From an uncultured Actinomycetes bacterium (GTDB taxonomy: Bacteria; Actinomycetota; Actinomycetes; Nanopelagicales; Nanopelagicaceae), in the NCBI GenBank assembly GCA_903932705.1, contig CAIZHC010000010.1:1-12894 (forward strand): a DNA stretch of 12,894 bases, written 5' to 3'. Below the pieces are notes generated by a model, which did no database searches, was not told the origin of the DNA, and saw nothing but the letters and a program-made list of their open reading frames with translations. Below, piece after piece: positions 1-6,786 of this stretch (within the stretch, counting starts at the first letter, position 1; each line of letters opens with the position of its first letter). Both the position numbers and the translations under genes were made by a program.

Positions 1-24
1 ATGATTGAACGAGCGGTAACTGGG
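1..24. other. Left-edge sequence, no gene identified
   Basis: These bases lie downstream of the VOC gene's stop codon. The plus strand reads ATG plus five codons and then TAA, too short to call a gene. No hairpin or other signal is visible in so little sequence. Confidence 0.4.
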
Positions 25-474
25 CTACTTAACAAAATCAGATAGTTGAATCTTGCCCATCTGCTGCATGATGCCCATGTTCTGCTGAGCTTTCGCAGGA
101 TCTGGATGGCCTAAGAATTCACCCATTTGGAATGGAGTTACCTGCCAACTTACGCCCCATTGATCCGTGCACCAGCCACAACGACCGGGTTCTCCCCCAG
201 CAGTAATTGCATCCCACACGCGATCTGTCTCCTCTTGCCCATCTACTTGAATAGCAAGAGAGATTGAATTATTAAAAGTATCCCCGCCCGGAACGTTCAT
301 GCCTACGAGGGTGTGGCCATAGATGCTGAACTCCGCAATAAAGAGGTGTTCATTAGTCAGACTCTCCTCCGCAACGCTCATACCTTCGCCGAAGGTCGCT
401 TTATAAAATTTAAGTGCATCTTGCAATCCGCTGTTGAACCAGAGAAATGTTTTAAGAGTGGATGGCTGAGTCAT
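25..474 (-). CDS. VOC-superfamily protein, PhnB-like (glyoxalase fold)
   Basis: This 149-residue protein resembles the PhnB/'3-demethylubiquinone-9 3-methyltransferase' Pfam group, a vicinal-oxygen-chelate fold. Despite that old name, members are mostly uncharacterised and are not methyltransferases. Visible hallmarks are the N-terminal LKTFLWFNSGLQDALKFYKATF segment split around residues 7-28 (a strand then a helix), and CGWCTDQWGVSWQV at 99-112, close to the family's usual CGW..D.FGVSWQ motif. Length is normal for a single-chain member. I chose the ATG at 474 over an in-frame start at 531: the 19 extra residues have no family similarity and would overlap the divergent acetyltransferase. A -10-like CAGAAT ends six bases before this ATG, suggesting a leaderless message. 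It diverges from the acetyltransferase gene across 47 bases. Substrate and metal dependence cannot be told from the sequence. Confidence 0.82.
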   Translation of the reverse strand: MTQPSTLKTFLWFNSGLQDALKFYKATFGEGMSVAEESLTNEHLFIAEFSIYGHTLVGMNVPGGDTFNNSISLAIQVDGQEETDRVWDAITAGGEPGRCGWCTDQWGVSWQVTPFQMGEFLGHPDPAKAQQNMGIMQQMGKIQLSDFVK

Positions 475-480
475 GCCGAT

Positions 481-486
481 ATTCTG
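481..486 (-). promoter_or_regulatory. -10-like box for the VOC gene
   Basis: Minus-strand CAGAAT is separated from the ATG at 474 by six bases. It matches only the A and final T of TANNNT, so it is the weakest member of the series in this window. No -35 box is obvious. Confidence 0.35.
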
Positions 487-509
487 CCCTAAAAGGACTC
501 TTAACACAT

Positions 510-515
510 TAACCT
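510..515 (+). promoter_or_regulatory. -10 box for the acetyltransferase-exporter unit
   Basis: TAACCT is followed by six bases (gcggtg) and then the ATG at 522. This places the predicted transcript start at or next to the A of the start codon. It also favours 522 over the GTG at 519 or the ATG at 531. Confidence 0.5.
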
Positions 516-521
516 GCGGTG

Positions 522-1103
522 ATGGAATCAATGCATGTGAAATTAGAAGCGCTCACGGTTGAAAGAATTCCAGAGTTATTTAGCGCGATAGGAACTGATC
601 CAGAGGTATATCAATGGTTACCATTTTCAACACCTTCGGATCTCAATGAGTTTTCAAAGATATTCCAGAACTTTGTCGATGAATCTGCTTCTGGAAAGCG
701 AGTGGCATTCGCTGTTGTTCTCAAAGCAACCAACTTAGCAATAGGAACCACCTCATTCCTAGATATAAATCCAGCTCATCAATCCATCGAAATCGGCTCC
801 ACCTTTTACGCTAAGGAGTATTGGCGTTCATTTGTAAATACCGAATGTAAATTGATGATGCTTTCTGAAGCATTTGAAGTTCGCGGTGTAGAAAGAGTCA
901 CGCTTAAAACCGACTCCCAGAATCAACGTTCGCGTAATGCAATCTTGCGCCTAGGTGCTTTATATGAAGGTATCTTGCGACATCACATGTTGCGACCAAA
1001 TGGCACCTGGCGCGACTCCGCCTACTTCTCCATCCTGAGAGAGGAATGGCCCGCGGTCAAAGCCAATCTTCTTTCGAAATTAGAGAACGCATCAACAGCT
1101 TGA
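522..1103 (+). CDS. GNAT N-acetyltransferase, RimJ/RimL-like (Acetyltransf_3)
   Basis: This 193-residue protein belongs to the GNAT fold, which transfers acetyl from acetyl-CoA to an amine. It resembles the RimJ/RimL branch and related small-molecule acetyltransferases. The YWRSFVNTECKLMMLSEAFE segment at 100-119 is the CoA-binding loop and helix. It is followed by the ERVTLKT strand and by NQRSRNAILRLGALYEG around 134-150, typical of this branch. The ending LRHHMLRPNGTWRDSAYFS with REEWP is also a subfamily hallmark. The pyrophosphate loop is degenerate, with Phe where a glycine is often found, so activity should not be assumed. Starts at 519 (GTG), 522 (ATG) and 531 (ATG) are possible; 522 fits the -10 spacing best. 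The downstream exporter gene overlaps its 3' end, so the two are probably co-transcribed. The acceptor substrate is unknown. Confidence 0.85.
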   Translation: MESMHVKLEALTVERIPELFSAIGTDPEVYQWLPFSTPSDLNEFSKIFQNFVDESASGKRVAFAVVLKATNLAIGTTSFLDINPAHQSIEIGSTFYAKEYWRSFVNTECKLMMLSEAFEVRGVERVTLKTDSQNQRSRNAILRLGALYEGILRHHMLRPNGTWRDSAYFSILREEWPAVKANLLSKLENASTA

Positions 1104-1993
1104 AATCTCTTAATCCCACACAGCGCTCCGGTCTTGCCTTTGCATTCCTAGGAGTCTTGCTCTTCTCAGCCTCGCTCCCCTTTACAAAATTGGCTCTGCA
1201 AAGTTTTGATCCGCTCCTTACCGCATTTGCAAGACCCATCATCGCCTGCACAATCGCCATCCCTTTAATGCTGTACAAAAAAGTTCCTGCACTCCCTAGG
1301 GAGTTATGGCGACCCATGGCCTTCACAACTTTAGGCGCAGTCTTCGGTTGGCCGATTTTGATTGCGCTGGCACTGCAGAAATCTACCTCTGCACATGTCG
1401 CAGTAATTGCCGCGGTCATGCCGCTGGTTACAGCTTTCATCGCTCTTTTGAAATATCGCAGGCGAGTCAGCACCCAATTTTGGATTGCATCTTCACTTGG
1501 AACCACACTCCTGGTTCTCTTCGCCCTCAGTCGAGGTGGCGCAAAAGGTGAGAACGGAATTGCGGACATCCTTACCGTCGGTGCAGTTCTTGCCTCCTCT
1601 TATTGTTATGTTGAAGGTGCGGGATTGACTTCACATATGCCGGGTTGGCAAGTGATTTCCTGGATCGTGGTTTTAGGTGCTCCATTAAGTCTGATTGGCG
1701 CGCTCGTAACCTTTGTGCACACCAATCATTCATATCACTTTCACTTCAACGCTCTCCTTGGCCTTCTGGCCATCGGCTATTCCTCAATGTATCTAGGATT
1801 TTTTGCTTGGTACCGTGGATTGAAAGATTTAGGTGTTACTCACGGGTCACAAGTACAACAGCTACAAGCAATCATGACTCTTGGCTGGTCAGCGTTGCTT
1901 CTTCATGAGCACATCTCCTTCACAACAATTACTGCTGCCATCGGCATCGTGCTCTGCGTGCTCTGGGCAATCACCACTGCTAATTCAGTTTGA
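1046..1993 (+). CDS. DMT-superfamily permease with two EamA domains
   Basis: This 315-residue integral membrane protein has about ten hydrophobic helices arranged as two EamA repeats, roughly residues 28-160 and 172-312. That is the normal size and layout of drug/metabolite transporters that export amino acids, metabolites or drugs. The first helix carries the usual GLAFAFLGVLLFSASLPFTK pattern, and the last helices end near residue 311 with a short tail. The start is uncertain. The ATG at 1046 overlaps the upstream gene by 58 bases and has GAGAGAGGA immediately before it. A TTG at 1100 overlaps the upstream stop in a TTGA tetranucleotide and leaves a short N terminus more typical of the family. 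Either way it is translated with the acetyltransferase. No substrate can be assigned. Confidence 0.85.
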   Translation: MARGQSQSSFEIRERINSLKSLNPTQRSGLAFAFLGVLLFSASLPFTKLALQSFDPLLTAFARPIIACTIAIPLMLYKKVPALPRELWRPMAFTTLGAVFGWPILIALALQKSTSAHVAVIAAVMPLVTAFIALLKYRRRVSTQFWIASSLGTTLLVLFALSRGGAKGENGIADILTVGAVLASSYCYVEGAGLTSHMPGWQVISWIVVLGAPLSLIGALVTFVHTNHSYHFHFNALLGLLAIGYSSMYLGFFAWYRGLKDLGVTHGSQVQQLQAIMTLGWSALLLHEHISFTTITAAIGIVLCVLWAITTANSV

Positions 1994-2038
1994 GTGCTGC
2001 CCCTAGCCGTACCAATCAGTAGGCCTTAGGCGAGACCT

Positions 2039-2044
2039 TAAGTT
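2039..2044 (+). promoter_or_regulatory. -10 box for the nitronate monooxygenase gene
   Basis: TAAGTT, six bases, then the GTG at 2051. The spacing fits a leaderless transcript beginning at that GTG and argues against the TTG at 2045, which would lie inside the promoter spacer. No clear Shine-Dalgarno sequence precedes either start. Confidence 0.5.
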
Positions 2045-2050
2045 TTGAGA

Positions 2051-3484
2051 GTGAATAGACGCGAAGACTTAGATTTACCAATCATCATCCAAGGTGGAAT
2101 GGGCATAGGTGTTTCATCTGCACCAATGGCTTGCGCAGTTGCAAATACTGGACAACTTGGAGTTGTTTCCGGAACAGCAATTGATTCCGTACTCGCGAGA
2201 AAATTACAAGATGGCGATTCATCAGGTGAAATTCGATGGGCACTCTCAAGATTCCCAGATCAAGAGACTGTTGCTGAAGTACTTGAACGCTTCTTCGCTC
2301 CGGGTGGCCGTGCCGATGATAAAAGTTATCTCGATGTACCGAAATTAAGTCTTAGCCCGACTCCCTTTGCTTCTAAGATGTTGATCGTCGCAAATTTTGT
2401 TGAGGTAACTCTTGCTAAGAGATACACCGATGGTTTAATCGGAATTAATTTCCTCGAGAAGATACAACTTGCCACACCCGCATCGGTATTCGGCGCGATT
2501 CTTGCCGATGTTGATTTCATCTTGATGGGTGCAGGAATTCCAGCAGATATTCCTCAACTCATTACCGATCTCTTGAGCGGCGAGAAAGTTCAATTCAAGA
2601 TAAAAGTTGAGGGAGCAGATAAAGCTCACCTACTTTCATTTGATCCAAAATTAATCAAAAATGTGGATTTCCCTGCGCTCAATCGTCCAAATTTCCTAGC
2701 CATTGTCTCTTCACATATCTTGGCCAACTATTTAGCGAGAGATGAAGCCACGCGGCCAGATGGATTTGTTATCGAAGGACCTACGGCAGGCGGACATAAC
2801 GCTCCTCCACGATCCAAAGAACACATTGCGGAAGATGGTCAGGTAACTTTTAGCGAGAAAGATATGGCCGATATCGAGAAGGTGAAGGCAGTTGGCTTAC
2901 CTTTCTGGCTCGCCGGCGGGTTTGGTACTCCGGAAAAAGTTAAAGAGGCAATCGCACTCGGTGCCGTCGGAGTCCAAGTTGGTTCTCTCTTTGCACTCGC
3001 TAAGGAATCTGGAATCACAGATGATTTGCGGGAGGCTGTTCTAGCTGAAATAACCCAAGGCACCCTTGAAGTTCGCACTGAACCTAAGACTTCAGCAACC
3101 GGCTTTCCATTCAAGGTAGTAGAGATTAATGGAACCGCAACAGACCCTGAGGTTTACGATGCTCGAGATCGCAAATGCGACCTTGGATACCTTCGCTCAC
3201 CATTCTTGCGCCCCGACGGTGGAGTTGGGTATCGATGCAGCGGAGAACCAATCAAAACCTTTGAATTCAAAGGTGGCGCGGTCGGTGAAGCTGAAAATGT
3301 GAAATGTCTCTGCAATGCGCTCATGGCAAATATTGGATTAGGACAAGTTCGTTGGGGCACCTATCACGAACCTGCCCTACTTACACTTGGTTCAGATCTC
3401 TCTGGCGCCGCTCAACTCAGTGAGATGCACAGTGGATGCTGGAGCTCGGAAAATGTAATCGAGTACCTCACTTCAGCACTCTAA
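2051..3484 (+). CDS. Nitronate monooxygenase-family FMN protein (long form)
   Basis: This 477-residue TIM-barrel flavoprotein is related to nitronate monooxygenase (formerly 2-nitropropane dioxygenase), which oxidises alkyl nitronates such as propionate 3-nitronate. Near the N terminus, LPIIIQGGMGIGVS and QLGVVSG match the FMN-barrel start. IEGPTAGGHNAPPR carries the family's GGH signature (the His is the usual catalytic residue). PFWLAGGFGTPEKV and GAVGVQVGSLFAL give the C-terminal FMN phosphate-binding loops. It is much longer than the typical 310-360 residues. The extra C-terminal third holds four cysteines (C376, C396, C419, C421), in a region I recall being shared by a long subfamily that includes actinobacterial proteins. 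The GTG start follows the leaderless spacing. It ends five bases from the convergent LysE gene. The substrate is uncertain; this long form may not act on nitronates. Confidence 0.82.
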   Translation: MNRREDLDLPIIIQGGMGIGVSSAPMACAVANTGQLGVVSGTAIDSVLARKLQDGDSSGEIRWALSRFPDQETVAEVLERFFAPGGRADDKSYLDVPKLSLSPTPFASKMLIVANFVEVTLAKRYTDGLIGINFLEKIQLATPASVFGAILADVDFILMGAGIPADIPQLITDLLSGEKVQFKIKVEGADKAHLLSFDPKLIKNVDFPALNRPNFLAIVSSHILANYLARDEATRPDGFVIEGPTAGGHNAPPRSKEHIAEDGQVTFSEKDMADIEKVKAVGLPFWLAGGFGTPEKVKEAIALGAVGVQVGSLFALAKESGITDDLREAVLAEITQGTLEVRTEPKTSATGFPFKVVEINGTATDPEVYDARDRKCDLGYLRSPFLRPDGGVGYRCSGEPIKTFEFKGGAVGEAENVKCLCNALMANIGLGQVRWGTYHEPALLTLGSDLSGAAQLSEMHSGCWSSENVIEYLTSAL

Positions 3485-3489
3485 GAGAG

Positions 3490-4137
3490 TTATGAGCGAG
3501 GGTGCGAGAAGAGCAACCCAACTGCAAGCAAAACAATTCCTGCTGCCGATATTCCAGTCAGCACTCGTCGAACTTTAGGTCGAGCTAAGAAAACAGCTGC
3601 TCTATCGACCGCCAAGATCAGCGTTGTGTACCAACCAAACGAAACGGTAGCCTGCACGCAACTGAGAATGAAAATACCCCATCCCAACGAGAAGTGATGC
3701 GGAACAAATTGCGGAATGAAAGCCACTGCAAAGACTGCTGCCTTCACATTGGTTAGATTTGTAAATAGCCCAAGGCGAAATGCCGCCACCGCATCCGTCT
3801 TTGCACCAGTCTCAACGTCAAACTTTCCAAATTCCTTACGAAGTTGAATCAGAGTTTGCACCGCCAGACCTAACAAGAAGAGAACTCCAAGATATTTCAA
3901 GATGTTAAAGGCGGTATGCGATTTGGCAAATATCGCTGAAAGTCCCACAGCAGAGAGCGCTCCCCAAATTATCAAACCAGAGGAATTGCCAAAGACTGAG
4001 TAGAAAGCTGCTCTCTTGCCACCGATTAAACTTTGTCGCAAGACCATAGCGACTCCCTGACCGGGAACTACTGCAAGTAAAAGAGCTGTGAGTGCGAAAG
4101 CAGGAATGATTTGAAGCAATTGCAACCCTGAGTTCAT
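3490..4137 (-). CDS. LysE/RhtB-family amino-acid exporter
   Basis: This 215-residue membrane protein has about six hydrophobic segments and the normal length for LysE/RhtB exporters, which expel amino acids or their derivatives. The first helix ends in VVPGQGVAMVLRQSLIGGKRAA (residues 23-44), matching the family's PGP...V..R.S...G.R.G signature with Q in place of the usual second Pro. A second conserved stretch is NVKAAVFAVAFIPQFV at 130-145, normally NPKA..FF..F.PQF. The ATG at 4137 is well placed, with TACCTT six bases upstream on the minus strand. The gene diverges from the COG3375-type acyltransferase and converges with the flavoprotein gene, so it is probably monocistronic. No regulator gene lies beside it. 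The specific substrate is unknown. Confidence 0.87.
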   Translation of the reverse strand: MNSGLQLLQIIPAFALTALLLAVVPGQGVAMVLRQSLIGGKRAAFYSVFGNSSGLIIWGALSAVGLSAIFAKSHTAFNILKYLGVLFLLGLAVQTLIQLRKEFGKFDVETGAKTDAVAAFRLGLFTNLTNVKAAVFAVAFIPQFVPHHFSLGWGIFILSCVQATVSFGWYTTLILAVDRAAVFLARPKVRRVLTGISAAGIVLLAVGLLFSHPRS

Positions 4138-4143
4138 AGGGTA

Positions 4144-4149
4144 AAGGTA
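4144..4149 (-). promoter_or_regulatory. -10 box for the LysE-type exporter
   Basis: Minus-strand TACCTT, six bases (TACCCT), then the ATG at 4137. It lies within a 46-base divergent promoter region shared with the acyltransferase-menC operon. No -35 consensus is seen at 16-18 bases. Confidence 0.5.
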
Positions 4150-4171
4150 CCCGTATCGCTACTTGCGCCAC

Positions 4172-4177
4172 TAATAT
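4172..4177 (+). promoter_or_regulatory. -10 box for the acyltransferase-menC operon
   Basis: TAATAT is the closest match to TATAAT-like boxes in the window. It is followed by six bases (ttacga) and then the GTG at 4184, so the message is predicted to be leaderless and to carry both genes. Confidence 0.6.
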
Positions 4178-4183
4178 TTACGA

Positions 4184-4882
4184 GTGATTGAGATACGCGA
4201 GCTCCATACCCTTCAAGAACAATTCCATGCTCGCATGATTTTCGACTCCGTCTGGCCCGCAGACAATGAAACTCAGATAACGTCTAACATGTTGCAGGCA
4301 ATGGTCCATGCCGGAAGTTACCTTGTTGGTGTCTTTGATGGAGCAAAGGTAGTTGGAGCATCATTCGCCTTCCCTTCAATCGAACCAGAAATTCATTTGC
4401 ATAGTCATATGACCGCTTTTATAGATTCACATCGCGATCAGGGTTTAGGTACCGCCGTCAAAATGCATCAATGGGCATGGGCAAAAGATCGCGGCTATAA
4501 ATCAATAACGTGGACTTTCGATCCGCTAGTTCGGCGCAACGCTCGACTAAACATTCTCAAACTCGGAGCTGACTTGATCTCGTATCAACCAAATTTCTAT
4601 GGAAATATGGCCGATGAACTCAATAACGGCGATGAATCAGATCGCATCATGGTGCGCTGGGATACAACCAAGGAAATGCCTGCTCCGCGCCAAGAGATAG
4701 TTGACCCTCCTTATGATGCGGAGCTAATTGCGCTCCCCCAAGATATCGTTGCAATCAGGCAGAGCGATCCAAGTAAGAGCCAGGAATATCGCCTGCAGGT
4801 TCGCGAAGCATTCCTTCAGGCATTTGAGGATGGAAAGAAAGTTATCGGCTTCTCCGCGCACAACGAATATGTATTGGAGTAA
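4184..4882 (+). CDS. GNAT acyltransferase, COG3375-type (possible N-succinyltransferase)
   Basis: This 232-residue protein has a GNAT domain in its first about 135 residues. The CoA loop is HRDQGLGTAVK (83-93), a good R/Q-x-x-G-x-G match. It is followed by WTFDPLVRRNARLNILKLGA (110-129), which I recognise as the hallmark of COG3375 predicted acyltransferases. SDRIMVRW (152-159) is also typical. The C-terminal part probably completes the substrate site. It sits directly upstream of, and two bases from, a menC/N-acylamino acid racemase gene. In Geobacillus-type clusters a GNAT beside that racemase is reported to succinylate D-amino acids with succinyl-CoA. By context this gene may do the same; plain acetylation remains possible. 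The GTG start has a TAATAT box at leaderless spacing and no Shine-Dalgarno sequence. The protein is complete. Confidence 0.82.
   Translation: MIEIRELHTLQEQFHARMIFDSVWPADNETQITSNMLQAMVHAGSYLVGVFDGAKVVGASFAFPSIEPEIHLHSHMTAFIDSHRDQGLGTAVKMHQWAWAKDRGYKSITWTFDPLVRRNARLNILKLGADLISYQPNFYGNMADELNNGDESDRIMVRWDTTKEMPAPRQEIVDPPYDAELIALPQDIVAIRQSDPSKSQEYRLQVREAFLQAFEDGKKVIGFSAHNEYVLE
4876..4879 (+). promoter_or_regulatory. Shine-Dalgarno site of the menC-like gene
   Basis: GGAG is followed by five bases and the ATG at 4885. It overlaps the end of the upstream acyltransferase gene, whose TAA stop begins at the next base. This supports an operon with coupled translation. Confidence 0.6.
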
Positions 4883-4884
4883 GT

Positions 4885-5991
4885 ATGAAAATCGCTGAAC
4901 TAGAACTGCGAACTATAAATCTTCCACTTGTGCGCCCGTTCAGGACTTCATTCGGTACTCAAACTGCGCGTGAAGTACTCATTCTTAAAGTTACTACAAC
5001 CGATGGAATTATCGGCTGGTCTGAGTGTGTAGCGATGTCAGAACCTCTCTATTCACCAGAGTATGTCGCAGGCTCCTTGGATCTGATGCGTCGATTCCTT
5101 ATTCCGACTCTCGCGCAAGCCGGAGATCTCACCGCTCAAGATGTCGCTCCGCTTCTGGCACCGTTTCTTGGTTCACCAATGGCGAAGGCCACACTTGAAA
5201 CAGCGCTACTCGATGCCCAGTTGCGTATCGAAAATCGAAGCCTCGCCGATTTCCTTGGCGCTAATAAGAGAAAGATTCCCTGCGGCGTATCTGTAGGAAT
5301 AGCGCCATCAATCGACGCACTTGTCGAGGAAGTCAGTGGTTACATTTCCGATGGGTATAAGCGCATCAAGTTAAAGATTGAGCCAGGTTGGGATCTAGAT
5401 CCGGTAGGTGAGATTCGCAGACTCTGGCCCGATATCCCATTACAGGTTGATGCCAACCAGGCTTACAGCCGCGGTGATGGAGAGCTACTTGCTGGTCTCG
5501 ATAAATTTGAATTGCTCTTAATAGAACAACCTCTCGATGAGCATGACATCTTGGGCCACGCTCTACTCGCGCAAAGAGTCCAGACGCCAATCTGTTTAGA
5601 TGAATCAATTACATCGTTGCGTTCTGCCGAAGATGCTCTTGCACTCAAGGCAACAACAGTCATCAACATCAAGCCAGGTCGCGTCGGCGGATATTTGGAA
5701 GCCGTGAAGATTCATGATCTCTGTCTTAACGAGGGAATCCCAGTCTGGTGCGGCGGAATGTTGGAAACTGGAATTGGTCGCGCTGCAAATGTTGCCCTAG
5801 CCGCGCTTCCAGGATTCACATTGCCTGGAGATACCTCGGCTTCAAGTCGCTTCTTCCATCAAGACATCACCGATCCATTTGTGATGGAAGATGGTTTCTT
5901 ACATGTACCGCAAGGAATCGGAATAGGCGTAACACCCCACCTTGATTTCCTAGATTCAATTACCTCTCACAAAGAAGTTATTGCTCTCTAG
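4885..5991 (+). CDS. menC: o-Succinylbenzoate synthase / N-acylamino acid racemase (enolase superfamily)
   Basis: This 368-residue enolase-superfamily enzyme has the same length as the Amycolatopsis OSBS/NSAR bifunctional enzyme as I recall it. An N-terminal capping domain (1-125) carries the 20s loop RPFRTSFG and WSECVAMSEPLYSPEY. The barrel has the catalytic KLK pair (K162, K164), metal ligands D189 (VDAN), E214 (IEQP) and D239 (LDES), and the second catalytic lysine K263 in NIKPGRVGGY. The end CGGMLETGIGRAANVALAALPGFTLPGD is near-invariant in this family. The reaction is either dehydration of SHCHC to o-succinylbenzoate in menaquinone synthesis, or racemisation of N-succinyl amino acids; many homologues do both. 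The acyltransferase partner supports the second role, while the menaquinol-dependent bcc complex encoded nearby requires the first somewhere in the genome. The stop shares a CTAG with the convergent esterase gene. Confidence 0.9.
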   Translation: MKIAELELRTINLPLVRPFRTSFGTQTAREVLILKVTTTDGIIGWSECVAMSEPLYSPEYVAGSLDLMRRFLIPTLAQAGDLTAQDVAPLLAPFLGSPMAKATLETALLDAQLRIENRSLADFLGANKRKIPCGVSVGIAPSIDALVEEVSGYISDGYKRIKLKIEPGWDLDPVGEIRRLWPDIPLQVDANQAYSRGDGELLAGLDKFELLLIEQPLDEHDILGHALLAQRVQTPICLDESITSLRSAEDALALKATTVINIKPGRVGGYLEAVKIHDLCLNEGIPVWCGGMLETGIGRAANVALAALPGFTLPGDTSASSRFFHQDITDPFVMEDGFLHVPQGIGIGVTPHLDFLDSITSHKEVIAL

Positions 5992-6746
5992 CTCCAGTGC
6001 TCTACGTGTGCTAACGAGTTAGCGAAGATAAGTGGTGCATCAAAATCCATTGTCGCGACGTGATAACTATTCGTTAACTCGATGCGCTGCCCAGAGATAC
6101 TTGCAATCTCAGACATGATGATATTTGAATTTGAAATCGGTAATACGTGATCATCAACGCTATGGAATAGAAGAGTTGGACAGGTTACGCTGGCGAGATT
6201 AGCGCGCGTTACTTTCAACATCTTGTTAAGTTGGACGACACCTTTAGTTGGAAGCATGTCATAGCCCCACTCAGTTACATCTGGCTTCTTGATGTCATCG
6301 CCCACTGAGGAACGACCAGGTTGCAACATCGCAAGGACTGGCGCGAACTTGATGAGGTTTCCCGGAATATGAATCATTGGATTCACGAGGCAAATCCCAG
6401 CGAGCTCATTGTTCTCTGCAACATTGAGCGTGGTTCCACCGCCCATGGAGAGTCCAAAGACAAAAACTTTGCGACAAATTCCCTTTAACTTATCTATCTC
6501 AACTTGAACTCGTGCTGGCCACTCCTGCCACTTCACCTTGTTGAGATCTTGCCACTCTGTAGCGTGACCAGGAAGGCGAGGAACGGAGACGGTATAACCG
6601 CGCTCCTCAAAGTAGGCAGCCCACGGACGCATGGATGCGGGTGATCCAGTGAAGCCATGGACGAAGACAATTCCAATATCAGCGTGTTCTTTGCCAGGAG
6701 CGAAGTAATCTTCAAGCCAGCCGGCTGGTGCATTGCTAGTTGCCAT
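5988..6746 (-). CDS. Alpha/beta hydrolase, Est30-like carboxylesterase
   Basis: This 252-residue cytoplasmic serine hydrolase is close in size and pattern to Est30-type carboxylesterases and monoacylglycerol lipases. The oxyanion-hole motif is VHGFTGSPASMRPWA starting at residue 29. The nucleophile elbow is GLSMGG with Ser100. The acid is D199 in VDDHVLP, by alignment in memory with Est30's DE..NP segment and the shared NII..EI downstream. The base is His229 in SYHVATMD. PRLPGHATEWQDL (56-68) is also typical. All triad residues are present, so it is probably active on short or medium acyl esters. There is no signal peptide. Minus-strand TAGATT lies five bases before the ATG, again suggesting a leaderless message. 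It diverges from a membrane-protein gene and converges on menC. Confidence 0.87.
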   Translation of the reverse strand: MATSNAPAGWLEDYFAPGKEHADIGIVFVHGFTGSPASMRPWAAYFEERGYTVSVPRLPGHATEWQDLNKVKWQEWPARVQVEIDKLKGICRKVFVFGLSMGGGTTLNVAENNELAGICLVNPMIHIPGNLIKFAPVLAMLQPGRSSVGDDIKKPDVTEWGYDMLPTKGVVQLNKMLKVTRANLASVTCPTLLFHSVDDHVLPISNSNIIMSEIASISGQRIELTNSYHVATMDFDAPLIFANSLAHVEHWS

Positions 6747-6751
6747 ACCTC

Positions 6752-6757
6752 AATCTA
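6752..6757 (-). promoter_or_regulatory. -10 box for the carboxylesterase gene
   Basis: Minus-strand TAGATT is followed by five bases (GAGGT) and the ATG at 6746. GAGGT alone would be too close to the ATG for a normal Shine-Dalgarno site, so a leaderless start is the better reading. Confidence 0.42.
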
Positions 6758-6772
6758 AGTCCCCGACTCGGG

Positions 6773-6778
6773 TATCGT
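6773..6778 (+). promoter_or_regulatory. -10 box for the unnamed membrane-protein gene
   Basis: TATCGT is followed by five bases to a TTG at 6784 or eight to the ATG at 6787. The bases between it and the esterase's -10 box form a very compact divergent promoter. Confidence 0.38.
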
Positions 6779-6786
6779 CCACCTTG

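Noticed and set aside
475..531. N-terminal extension of the VOC protein to 531
   Set aside because: The 19 added residues do not belong to the PhnB-like fold and would overlap the start of the acetyltransferase gene.
1057..1569. A 170-codon minus-strand open frame opposite the EamA exporter
   Set aside because: It lies wholly antisense to a clear ten-helix transporter gene, has no recognisable domain and no promoter or Shine-Dalgarno site. It looks like a shadow of the coding strand.
5366..5672. Minus-strand frames opposite the menC-like gene
   Set aside because: They have no domain, no start signals and lie fully within a well-conserved enolase-superfamily gene.
6733..6786. N-terminal extension of the membrane protein from TTG 6733
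   Set aside because: It would overlap the divergent esterase gene and its promoter, and the added residues are polar ahead of the first helix. A start at 6784 or 6787 is simpler.
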